Source of the DNA: Singulisphaera sp. GP187
Lineage (GTDB): Bacteria; Planctomycetota; Planctomycetia; Gemmatales; Gemmataceae
DNA: 36,233 bases
NCBI GenBank assembly: GCA_945861245.1
Contig: CAMAUE010000045.1
Coordinates: 1 to 36,233, forward strand
Direction: 5' to 3'
Shown here in pieces: positions 1 through 7,460 of the stretch. Each line of letters begins with the position of its first letter. Within the stretch, counting starts at the first letter, position 1. Made by a program: the position numbers and the translations under genes. Below the pieces are notes generated by a model. It had not been told where the DNA came from and did not search any database. It was given only the letters and a program-made list of their open reading frames with translations.

Positions 1-71
1 CCATGCAGCACCTTCAGTCGATCACGTTCTTGCTGGCTCATCTCGATCCGGTCCTTTTGTTGCACGCTCAT
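1..71 (-). CDS. Transposase, N-terminal fragment (cut by window edge)
   Basis: An open frame begins at ATG 69-71 and runs off the left edge. Its residues include MSQQERDRLKVLH, which resembles the helix-turn-helix start of ISNCY-type transposases; this rests on remembered family resemblance and only about 23 residues are visible. A strong Shine-Dalgarno (AAGGAGGAC on the minus strand) lies just upstream. A second in-frame Met (39-41) is possible. The gene would lie inside the insertion sequence whose end is at about 101-140. Confidence 0.5.
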   Translation of the reverse strand, partial: MSVQQKDRIEMSQQERDRLKVLH

Positions 72-140
72 AGCTGTCCTCCTTGCCCAAGGGCGAAAGA
101 GGACATTTCTATTGCGTTATGACCGGACATTTCTATTTTA
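1..140 (-). mobile_element. Right end of an insertion sequence (ISNCY-like, tentative)
   Basis: The transposase start is followed outward by two direct copies of GGACATTTCTATT, at 101-113 and 125-137, spaced 24 nt. Repeated motifs close to a terminus are typical transposase binding sites. The outer copy directly abuts the TAA stop of the WD40 gene (138-140), so the element border is probably within a few bases of 140. The other end and any target duplication are outside the window. Confidence 0.5.
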
Positions 141-1937
141 GTTCAACAGCGGACGTCGGCTGCACGTGGTATTGGCGTGGCCGGCGTACAGGTCTTTGCC
201 GTCGGGCGAAAAGGCGACGGCGGTGGGTTGACTGTCAATTTCTTCGAAGGAAATTTCACTACCTCGTGAATCCCAAAAACGTAGTGTGTTGTCGGCGCCC
301 CCCGAGACCAGGCGATCACCCTTCGCGTCGAAGGCTAGGCAGGTAATAGTGTCGTCATGGCCGACGAGTTCCTGCGCGAGCTGTTTGAGATCGACATCCC
401 ACAAACAAATGGAATGGTCCAGCGTGGTAGACGCCAGGATTTTGCCGGCGGGATGAAACGCGAGGGCTGTCGTTCCTTCGGAGAACGCAGCGACTTTGCA
501 GCGGTCCACGATATTCCAGAGCGAGACCTCGCCGTTGCTGCCGCCCGTTGCCATCCAATCGATGCCACCGACGGCGAGATGCACGCCATCGGGATGAAAG
601 GCCAGCGCTTCGATCGTGCAGCCATCGAGCGCGTCGGGGATCAACAGAATCGGTTCGCCGTCGGCAACGCGCCAGAGCCAAACGACGGTGCCTTTGTCGC
701 TGCCGGATGCGAGCGATTGCGAATCGGGGCTGAACGCGAGGGCGGTGATCGACTCTTCGGGGCCGACCCAGTCGGCGACTTGTTTGCCGTCGGCGTCCCA
801 TAAACGGATACGATTTCCGAGCGCGCCGGCGATCCACTTGCCATTGGGGCTGAAAGCGAGCGTATGGACCGGTAGATCGCTTTCGAGTGTGAAGGCGATT
901 TGGGCTGAGCCAGTGCTCCACGCCGCGGATCGCACGCCGCCGGCGTTGGTGATCAGCCGGCTGCCGTCGGGACTGAGAGATACCGTCGTCTTGGCATGCG
1001 AGCCTGGTCCGACATTCGCGTACGGCTCCCCGGTCTGCGGGTTCCAGAGGTGAACGATGCGGTTGCCGTTGGCCGCCAGATATTTGCCGTCGGCACTGAA
1101 GGCAAGCGTGCGGATCTCCGCCGACGCGACCTTGAGCTTGTGCATCGTCTTGCGGGTAGCGAAATCCCACACGTGAACCGTATCGGCCGAGTCGGCGCAG
1201 GCGAGTTGTTTGCCATCGCGGCTAAACGCCAACGCCGTCACCTGCGCGGCGTGGCTGTTGAGCAGAACGACGGGTTCGAGGGTAACGGCGTCCCATACGC
1301 GGGCGGTGGTATCCCAGCCGGCGGAGACAAGAAACGCTCCACTCGGATGCCAGGCGAGGGCCGGGATGCGATCGGTATGCCCGGACAGACAGCCGATGTA
1401 CTTGCCGGTTGCCGTGTCCCAGATGCTGATCGTCTTGTCTTCGCTGGCGGCGGCGAGACGTTTGCCATCGGGGCTGATCGCCAATGCGGAGATCGTCTTT
1501 TTGTGGAAGTTGAGATTCTTGGCGAAAAGCGAATGATGGCCTGGCGCGTCCCAGTATCCGATTGCGCCGTCGTCATACCCGACGGCAAGGAAACTCGGAT
1601 CGGGATGGAACGCCAACGACGTCACCCAGGTTGGCTGGTCGATCGTCGTAAGCAGCCGCCCGGACGACGCATCCCAGATGGCAAGATCGTCGCTGGCGGA
1701 GGCGAGCACACGGGCGTCATCGCTGAAGGCCCAAAGCGTCTCGAATTCGCTCAGGTTATGCCAGCCCATCGATTGGCCGGTCTCGGGACTCCATTTGCGC
1801 AGGATTCCCGATTCTTCGAGCGTAACCAGCCAGCCTTCCTTGTTAAAGGTTACAAGCAAGACATCACTGTCGGTCTGCAGGCGGGATTCGCCAAAGATCA
1901 CAGGTTTCGCGAACGAAGGCATTAACGTGGCCGTCAT
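138..1937 (-). CDS. WD40-repeat beta-propeller protein
   Basis: This 599-aa protein is almost entirely WD40 repeats. About thirteen units can be recognised by the LAFSPDGK...LA.....D..I.LWD pattern, enough for two stacked propellers. No signal peptide, kinase or protease domain is visible, so it is probably a cytoplasmic scaffold for protein interactions; the partner is unknown. The ATG at 1935-1937 is preceded by GGAG at good spacing. The last repeat begins normally (FSPDGKDLYAGHANTTC), but the tail after it is short, and the TAA stop touches the insertion-sequence end. The original C-terminus may therefore have been replaced. The ORF on the opposite strand (996-1925) is a composition shadow. 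Confidence 0.85.
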   Translation of the reverse strand: MTATLMPSFAKPVIFGESRLQTDSDVLLVTFNKEGWLVTLEESGILRKWSPETGQSMGWHNLSEFETLWAFSDDARVLASASDDLAIWDASSGRLLTTIDQPTWVTSLAFHPDPSFLAVGYDDGAIGYWDAPGHHSLFAKNLNFHKKTISALAISPDGKRLAAASEDKTISIWDTATGKYIGCLSGHTDRIPALAWHPSGAFLVSAGWDTTARVWDAVTLEPVVLLNSHAAQVTALAFSRDGKQLACADSADTVHVWDFATRKTMHKLKVASAEIRTLAFSADGKYLAANGNRIVHLWNPQTGEPYANVGPGSHAKTTVSLSPDGSRLITNAGGVRSAAWSTGSAQIAFTLESDLPVHTLAFSPNGKWIAGALGNRIRLWDADGKQVADWVGPEESITALAFSPDSQSLASGSDKGTVVWLWRVADGEPILLIPDALDGCTIEALAFHPDGVHLAVGGIDWMATGGSNGEVSLWNIVDRCKVAAFSEGTTALAFHPAGKILASTTLDHSICLWDVDLKQLAQELVGHDDTITCLAFDAKGDRLVSGGADNTLRFWDSRGSEISFEEIDSQPTAVAFSPDGKDLYAGHANTTCSRRPLLN

Positions 1938-2146
1938 GCGTACTCCACTGGCACGAAGAAACAGTCGAATTGGTTACTGTAAATTTTACAACACTTTCAC
2001 CCCGATGCATCAATCGGAAGCAGAAACTTTGGAAAAATAGGCGCATTGAGTACGGCATTACCCGGCATTGTAACGCATAACCGGCACAACCACTACCGTC
2101 GGCAAGGTTTTTCGCACGCCAACGAACACCAGAACGGCGAACCGCT

Positions 2147-2434
2147 CTAAGCGTTGCGTTTCTTTCGTTCTGGTGACCTGGTCCAGGGGGTAAATTGGCC
2201 GGGGAAGGGCTTCCATTGGAAGGCCGTGAGGTCGGACTGCGTGGTGCCTGGCGAATCGACGCGGACCAGGTGATGCCGCCAGCGCTGGAAGAATTGAAAA
2301 TTGCTGGCGGTCTTGAGGACCACCATCTTTGCGTCGGCGATGTCCAGTCCCAGGTGGGAATAAAACACGGGATGATTGATCGCGAAACAACGGCTCTCGT
2401 GTTCTAGTACACACTGAAGCAAGCAACCATCCAT
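2147..2434 (-). pseudogene. M81 (MlrC-type) metallopeptidase C-terminal remnant
   Basis: The minus-strand frame shows the typical end of an MlrC-like M81 peptidase: HLGLDIADAKMVVLKTASNF, then VRVDSPGTTQSDL. Just past FQWKP the frame is lost, and the conserved ending PRPIYPLD continues in the next frame (about 2180-2200), so there is a 1-nt frameshift. Everything N-terminal to this region, including the metal site, is missing. The start at 2434 is only where the remnant opens. It is a decayed gene without function. The family assignment is from the conserved C-terminal pattern as remembered. Confidence 0.65.
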
Positions 2435-2463
2435 CCCTCACACCCTCTCCAGGGGAATCTGTC

Positions 2464-2580
2464 ATGCCGCCAAGTCTTGCAATCTCTAAAGGCATTAACC
2501 TAAAAACGAGAACGGTCCAATGGCTCGTCGAAGGCCTAATACCGCTCGGCAATCTCACCATCATCGACGGCGATCCTGGC
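2464..2580 (+). pseudogene. RepA-like AAA ATPase (AAA_25 type) N-terminal fragment
   Basis: The plus-strand frame starts at ATG 2464 and encodes VQWLVEGLIPLGNLTIIDGDPG. This is the segment that precedes the Walker A P-loop in RepA-like/AAA_25 ATPases common in planctomycete mobile regions (normally GDPGxGKS). The sequence diverges immediately after GDPG, so the P-loop lysine and all downstream motifs are lost. The open frame continues to 2715 but the rest looks like noise. It is a truncated relic lying head to head with the M81 remnant. Confidence 0.55.
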
Positions 2581-2626
2581 CCACGGACGGCTTTCCAGCC
2601 TGACTCGCTTCGACGCACCTCCTTAA

Positions 2627-2713
2627 TTAGCGCTCGATGCGTACCAGTTCCACGGCGTAATCCTCGACGGTTACGCGCGTTTGGCGATCGGCGATCGACA
2701 GCGATTTCCACAT
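2627..2713 (-). pseudogene. Short ORF, probable gene remnant
   Basis: A 28-codon minus-strand frame, MWKSLSIADRQTRVTVEDYA and on to VELVRIER, ends in TAA. It has protein-like composition unlike its surroundings. No Shine-Dalgarno precedes it, and there is a stop two codons upstream of the ATG. I do not recognise the family. It lies in the remnant zone and may be the end of a lost gene or chance. The rest of 2716-3032 contains nothing I can support. Confidence 0.2.
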
Positions 2714-3032
2714 GATCGGTCAGATGCGCAAGGTCAAAGACTTGCTAGGTCGAATTTGGGATACAACGTATGGTAGCCCCCTAAGACATGAGGGAGGTTA
2801 CATGGTTGCGTCCTTCGGCCAATCAATAGCCAGCCCGACGACGGCAACTCCGCGTGCAATCGAGGGCTGTCTCCTTGGACATTTGCATTGTATTTTGTTT
2901 CTGCGTGCAATATTATTAGTGTTGTAGTCTCTCCTTCCTGCCCGCCTTGTTGCATTCCGTCGGTCGACTGTGTCCATCCTCGTTCGGAAGTCGGATACTT
3001 GCTCGACAACATACCAATCGAGATTTCTTGCC

Positions 3033-5570
3033 ATGGTTGCCATTCGTCGCTTTTCGCTGGGATGGATGTTCGCGTTCGCCGTATTGCTGGTGCCCGTCGG
3101 TGAGGCTGTGCTGCGTGCGGACGACATTCCACTTGCTCGCGTTGCACCGCTCTTTCAAAAGCACTGCTACGGTTGTCATGGCTCCGAAAAAGCCAAGGGG
3201 AAATTGCGGATCGATAAGCTCAATCCCGATCTCGTCAATGGCAAGGACGGCGATCACTGGCGCGAGGTGCACGATCGGCTCAATTTCGGCGACATGCCTC
3301 CCGCCAAGGAACCCGCCCTCAAAAAAGAAGACCGCGAGTTGATGACGACCTGGCTCATCCAGGAACGCCGTCGCGCCTCGCTGGCGAAAAACCAGGCCAC
3401 GCACTTTCGCCGACTGACTCGCCGCGAGTACGAGCGAACGATGCAAGACTTGCTCGGCTTACCGATCGATTTTGGCACGCGACTTCCCGAGGACGGCCGA
3501 TCGAAGGACGGCTTCCTCAACGACGGGGATGCACTGCGAATGTCGCCGCTGCAATATGAGACGTATCTACAAATCGCCGATGAAGCGCTTACCGAAGCGA
3601 TCGTGTCCGGCCCGGCGCCGGTGGTGCATCGCTATCGGCTCTCCGTCGGCGAGAAGCACGCGAATTTCGACGTGACCCCGTTGCCCAGGCCCGATGGCCG
3701 ACCGGGCGAAACGTTTGAGTACGCGACCAAGAAAGGCAAAGCGTTCAGCATTCGGAACATGTCGGCGCCATCCAAAGACAAGGATAAGGACCAAGACAAA
3801 ATATGGGACGGCACGCTCACGCCCTCGGCAATTCGCAAGTTCGGCGAGGCGGCGGTGCAGATGCCGGAACGCTGCTACGCCTTCGGCTTTCAGTATGCGT
3901 TCCGCAAGGGCGAGACGCGGATCAAGGTCCGTGCCGCCCGCGTCGAGCCGACATTTGGCGACGACAGCGTTGACGCCAGCCGCTTGCCTGTGTTGACGCT
4001 CGCCATGGGTTCGACGAACTTTCACGGTGTCGAGCTGCTCACCGTCGGCGAACCGATCGTCATCGATCACATCGATTTCCGCACCTACGAATTTCGCGTT
4101 CGCATGGAGAACCTATCGTCCCCGAATTCGGGGACGTTGAACGAACGGAACTCCGCTATCGTCGCTGCATGGAACTCGGCCAAGGGGATCAAGGGAGAAG
4201 TGAACCCGCCGCGGATGAAAATCGAGTGGATCGAGTTCGAGAACCCGTTTTTCGAGACCTGGCCGCCGGTGACACACACGAGCATTTTGTACGCCAACGA
4301 CGGCAAGCCCGAGGCAGCGTATGCCCGCGAAGTCGTGCGCCGCTTCACCTCTCGCGCCTATCGTGGCCCGGTCGGCGCGCCTGACCTGGATCGGCTCATG
4401 GGTTACTGGACCAAGGCTCGCGCAAACAATGAGACGCTCGAAGGCAGTCTGCGCGATACGTTCGGCGTCGTCTTGAGTTCGCCCCGCTTTCTCGGTCTGC
4501 CCGCGAGTCGTGTCGGCGGCGCGAAGGAACGGCTGACCGATCACGAATTGGCGTCGAGACTTTCGTACTTCCTCTGGAGCACCATGCCGGACGAGACGCT
4601 GTTTCGTCTCGCCGACCAGGCCAAGCTGCGTGACCCCGCCGTACTGGCCGGGCAGATTCGCCGAATGATTCAAGACCCCAAGGGCTGGGCGTTCATCGAG
4701 CAGTTCGCCGAGCAATGGCTCGAACTCGATCGCCTGCAACGGGTCTCCGTAAGCAAAAACGCTTATCCCGGATTCGACGAGCAACTATCGTCGGCGATGC
4801 GGCAAGAGACGATCCACTTTTTCGGCGAAGTGCTTCGCAGCGACATGAGCATCTTCCAGTTCCTCGCCTCCGACTTCACCTGCGTCAACGAAACTCTCGC
4901 GGCGCATTACGGCATCACGGGCGTCGCCGGTGCCAAGTTCCGCAAAGTGAAACTCGACGACGCCCACCACCGCGGCGGCGTCTTGACCCACGCCAGCGTT
5001 CTGGCGGGCAACTCCGACGGCAAGGACGGCCATCCGATCAAACGCGGCATGTGGCTGCTCAAGAACCTGTTCGACGAGACGCCCCCGCCCCCGCCGCCAA
5101 ACGTGCCCGAATTGAACCGCGAGAATCCGAAGGTCAAGAACCTGACAATCCCGCAGGCCCTCGCCGTCCATCGCAGCAGCACCGCGTGCATGGGCTGCCA
5201 TCAGAAAATCGATCCCTGGGGCCTGGCGTTCGAGGAGTACGACGCTGTCGGCAACTGGATGCGAGACGGCGTCGGCGCGTCACTCCGCAAGAAGCGAACC
5301 TCGCAACCGATCGATGCCAAAGGCGACCTCCCCAGTGGCGTCAAGATCGACGGCATGAGCGAATTGCGAGCCGAGCTGCTCCGCACCAAAAGCGACGACT
5401 TCCGCCGAGCGATGGCACGCAAGGTGCTGGCCTACGCGCTCGGCCGCTCGCTCACGCTCGGCGACATCGAATCCGCCGACGCCCTCGTCCCGACCCTGCG
5501 CAACCGCGGCGACCGGTTGCCGGCACTGATCGAGTTGGTTGTGTCGAGCGAACCGTTTCAGGCGAAGTAA
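3033..5570 (+). CDS. DUF1592/DUF1588 domain c-type cytochrome (PVC type)
   Basis: This exported haem protein has 845 aa from the preferred start at 3033; an in-frame ATG at 2970 would put extra residues before a clear Sec signal (MVAIRRFSLGWMFAFAVLL...RADD). The domain order matches the planctomycete family. A planctomycete cytochrome C domain with C45-YG-C48-H49 comes first, then DUF1587 (RLTRREYERTMQDLLGL), DUF1595 (VVRRFTSRAYRGP), DUF1592 (ASRLSYFLWSTMPDE), DUF1588 (RGGVLTHASVLAGNSDG) with a second haem motif CMGCH at 719-723, and DUF1585 at the C-terminus. Such proteins are thought to act in periplasmic electron transfer or polysaccharide metabolism, but the substrate is not known. The usual partner, a DUF1552 protein, starts only at 7461, after an interposed segment. 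Confidence 0.92.
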   Translation: MVAIRRFSLGWMFAFAVLLVPVGEAVLRADDIPLARVAPLFQKHCYGCHGSEKAKGKLRIDKLNPDLVNGKDGDHWREVHDRLNFGDMPPAKEPALKKEDRELMTTWLIQERRRASLAKNQATHFRRLTRREYERTMQDLLGLPIDFGTRLPEDGRSKDGFLNDGDALRMSPLQYETYLQIADEALTEAIVSGPAPVVHRYRLSVGEKHANFDVTPLPRPDGRPGETFEYATKKGKAFSIRNMSAPSKDKDKDQDKIWDGTLTPSAIRKFGEAAVQMPERCYAFGFQYAFRKGETRIKVRAARVEPTFGDDSVDASRLPVLTLAMGSTNFHGVELLTVGEPIVIDHIDFRTYEFRVRMENLSSPNSGTLNERNSAIVAAWNSAKGIKGEVNPPRMKIEWIEFENPFFETWPPVTHTSILYANDGKPEAAYAREVVRRFTSRAYRGPVGAPDLDRLMGYWTKARANNETLEGSLRDTFGVVLSSPRFLGLPASRVGGAKERLTDHELASRLSYFLWSTMPDETLFRLADQAKLRDPAVLAGQIRRMIQDPKGWAFIEQFAEQWLELDRLQRVSVSKNAYPGFDEQLSSAMRQETIHFFGEVLRSDMSIFQFLASDFTCVNETLAAHYGITGVAGAKFRKVKLDDAHHRGGVLTHASVLAGNSDGKDGHPIKRGMWLLKNLFDETPPPPPPNVPELNRENPKVKNLTIPQALAVHRSSTACMGCHQKIDPWGLAFEEYDAVGNWMRDGVGASLRKKRTSQPIDAKGDLPSGVKIDGMSELRAELLRTKSDDFRRAMARKVLAYALGRSLTLGDIESADALVPTLRNRGDRLPALIELVVSSEPFQAK

Positions 5571-6076
5571 CGAAGGTTCACTCGCCGCCTGATTGGATGC
5601 GTCTGGTCTCCCCAAATTGAGGCATTACAATGTCCGTATGCGACGTTTCTTGTTCCATTTTTAGAAATTTTCTCCATTATCGGCGCTGGCACTCCCGATA
5701 CCCCTGGTTGGGACTTCGATATGTGGTGCTGGATCGACGCTTTGAATCAAGCTGCAGCCTTGGAATGGGGATACATTCTCCTTGGAAACCATTTCAAAGC
5801 GAGGTTTGCGAGGGCTACCGAAGAAAATAAACACAATGGATCGCCCGTCTGCGAAAGCGTAATCATCATCGATTCGGAAACGATTGGTCGTGCTCAGAAT
5901 TGGAATCTGCCAACGTGTCGAATCGGCGAAATTCCAGCTTGGGATGAACCTTGGCGGATGTCGAACATCCGGCGCCAAGTAACGATATTTTGAGATGATC
6001 GTCGGTTGTCCCGATTTTTGCCTTGGAAACGGTAGAACGAAGGGCCATCCGAGGTTCGCCAATAAGGCGCGATATC
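5571..6076. other. 506-nt spacer without a supportable gene
   Basis: This stretch is visibly richer in A and T than its neighbours. It has short open frames on both strands (for example 5721-5993 plus and 5661-6062 minus), but none has a recognisable domain, signal peptide or good ribosome binding site. It is probably decayed or imported DNA lying with the antitoxin and nucleotidyltransferase genes between the DUF1592 and DUF1552 genes. Confidence 0.4.
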
Positions 6077-6316
6077 ATGACGATCGAAGGAACCGTAACC
6101 AATGGAACGATCGTGCTTGATCCGCCGCAGGTATTGCCGGAAGGATCGCGGGTGGAAGTCGTTCTCAAGCCTGCCGCGGATCAGCCGAAGACGCTGCGTG
6201 AGGTATTGCTTGAGAATGCGGGCTGCATGACCGATCTGCCGGCTGATTTCGCCGCGCAGCACGATCACTATACCTTTGACGGGTGGGTTTGTCGTTTTTC
6301 CGAGCCGCGACCGTAA
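6077..6316 (+). CDS. Orphan antitoxin-like protein (AF2212/DUF104 type), C-terminus rewritten
   Basis: This is a 79-aa protein from ATG 6077. The start MTIEGTVTNGTIVLD, then LPEGSRVEVVLKP, is the beta-strand antitoxin fold that usually precedes a PIN-domain toxin gene. The conserved stretch ADFAAQHDHY is followed here by an unrelated tail ending FSEPRP. The last codons and the TAA stop (6314-6316) lie inside the left arm of a palindromic repeat (6296-6382). No PIN toxin follows. It is therefore a broken or solitary antitoxin. An upstream in-frame ATG at 6023 adds residues foreign to the family. Confidence 0.7.
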   Translation: MTIEGTVTNGTIVLDPPQVLPEGSRVEVVLKPAADQPKTLREVLLENAGCMTDLPADFAAQHDHYTFDGWVCRFSEPRP

Positions 6317-6382
6317 GGGAGCGGCCGACAGGATGCCGTGCGTTCGTTGTCGGCCGCTCCCTTACGGTCGCGGCTCGGAAAA
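6296..6382. repeat. Palindromic repeat family A, copy 1
   Basis: Perfect 35-bp arms (6296-6330 and 6348-6382) flank a 17-nt spacer. Each arm contains CCGC...GCGG, so it can also fold on its own, as in paired REP elements. The same arms and a related spacer, in reverse orientation, recur at 36135-36223. Outside the palindrome, 6399-6428 matches 36090-36119 (reverse complement) at 27 of 30 positions, so the unit is larger than the hairpin. It lies between convergent genes and could also stop transcription. Confidence 0.9.
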
Positions 6383-6525
6383 GATTTGATACCTTCCAAA
6401 ATGCGACATTCCCAACCGTGGGAAGTATACATTCATGGGACACCCAAGCGATGATCGCCACTTTGAGCAGGCTGGGTTTGTTGCGCTGCTCAAGTGAGAG
6501 GATCGATTTGCGGTAAACTTGCATT

Positions 6526-7125
6526 TCATGGTGATGCAGTGCGGTGCGATGGCGGCGGATCTGGAGCATTCACCTTCTGGAGGATAACTCGCCAGATATC
6601 GAGGTAACCGAGTTCCTGCGCCCAGCGTTCGACTTCCTCGCGATCGACGCCTTCGCCAGTCACGCGGAGTATCCCCGCAATGTCGCGAAGATGCCGGTCG
6701 CCAGCGCCATCCGCATAATACCAAAGCTTGCCAATAATAACATCTTCCGGTGCCGCTACCATGACATCGTGATCGGGCAACAATCGGATTTTTCGGCCGC
6801 GCGTCATCTGAAGCGAAGGCCATAGCCCGGTTCCTGGGAGAATGAAATCGATTTTGTTCCCCGATGATGGATGAATGACGTTGAATTGGAAAGAATCACG
6901 GATAGCGTTCCGAATTGCCGATTCGCTGAGGTAAAAATCGGGCGCGGGAAATGAGGCGACGAACTGGGGAACATCCTTCGCTTTCAAGCCGGCGACAACA
7001 TCAATATCCTGCGTGAAGCGAGATTCGCCGTAGGCGATGCTGGCGAACGAGCCGACAATCAGATAAGGCACTTCGAGACGCTCCAGCGCGTCAACCGTGT
7101 GCCTCAAGATATCGATTTGCTCCAT
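6526..7125 (-). CDS. Nucleotidyltransferase-fold protein
   Basis: This 199-aa protein starts at ATG 7123-7125 with GGAG upstream; a TTG at 7131 is an alternative. Residues 21-45 show the nucleotidyltransferase signature, with G25-S26 followed by D40-x-D42 (SRFTQDIDVV), as in the Pol-beta-like family of MNT and AbiEii-related proteins. It probably transfers a nucleotide or is a substrate-specific relative; the target is unknown. It overlaps the upstream small gene (7091-7324) by 35 nt, indicating a coupled two-gene unit. Such pairs often behave as toxin-antitoxin-like modules, but here that is inference. The C-terminal tail, after about residue 180, is low-complexity and proline-rich. Confidence 0.75.
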   Translation of the reverse strand: MEQIDILRHTVDALERLEVPYLIVGSFASIAYGESRFTQDIDVVAGLKAKDVPQFVASFPAPDFYLSESAIRNAIRDSFQFNVIHPSSGNKIDFILPGTGLWPSLQMTRGRKIRLLPDHDVMVAAPEDVIIGKLWYYADGAGDRHLRDIAGILRVTGEGVDREEVERWAQELGYLDIWRVILQKVNAPDPPPSHRTASP

Positions 7126-7324
7126 CGCCAAGTAATCTCCGTAAGACCTCGCGGTGCTGCTTGTCAGCTGGCCAGTCGGGATGAAGCTGCTGAACGCGAC
7201 TTTTTAACATTATGCACGCGGAACGATGAGCCGAGTTCGCGAGGGCAATACGCTCTGCGGGAGTCTTGGCCGCCAAGATCGCCGCGATGGTGCGATCAAT
7301 GACTTCGATTCGTAGTTGTGACAT
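7091..7324 (-). CDS. Small hypothetical protein paired with nucleotidyltransferase
   Basis: This is a 77-aa, probably all-helical protein. It has a repeated pattern of charged helices and the stretch LKSRVQQLHPDWPADKQHRE, which resembles small proteins often encoded just before nucleotidyltransferase genes in planctomycetes. No enzymatic motif is seen. The 3' end overlaps the nucleotidyltransferase start. No clear Shine-Dalgarno precedes the ATG (7322-7324); a TATAAT-like box lies 8-13 nt upstream, so leaderless translation is possible. The partner role is inferred only from gene order. Confidence 0.6.
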   Translation of the reverse strand: MSQLRIEVIDRTIAAILAAKTPAERIALANSAHRSACIMLKSRVQQLHPDWPADKQHREVLRRLLGDGANRYLEAHG

Positions 7325-7460
7325 GGGATTATTATAGACGATGCCAGCAAAAAATGGGCGGATTAGGACTGGAAAAGTCGCCAGAATCTGTTATTCTTCC
7401 TAAACCTCCCGCCGTTTTGCATGTGATCTGCGTTTCGGTCGCACGAAAAGGAAACCCACC

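Noticed and set aside
355-1170. 271-aa alternative-frame minus-strand ORF in the WD40 region
   Set aside because: It is an arginine-rich shadow of the WD40 repeats without any protein-like motif.
996-1925. 309-aa plus-strand open frame opposite the WD40 gene
   Set aside because: It lies wholly inside the WD40 gene on the other strand, has no domain or ribosome site, and arises from GC-rich codon composition.
5661-6062. 133-aa minus-strand ORF in the spacer before the antitoxin
   Set aside because: No recognisable motif, no good ribosome site, and it overlaps a plus-strand ORF of equal weakness; kept only as unexplained spacer.
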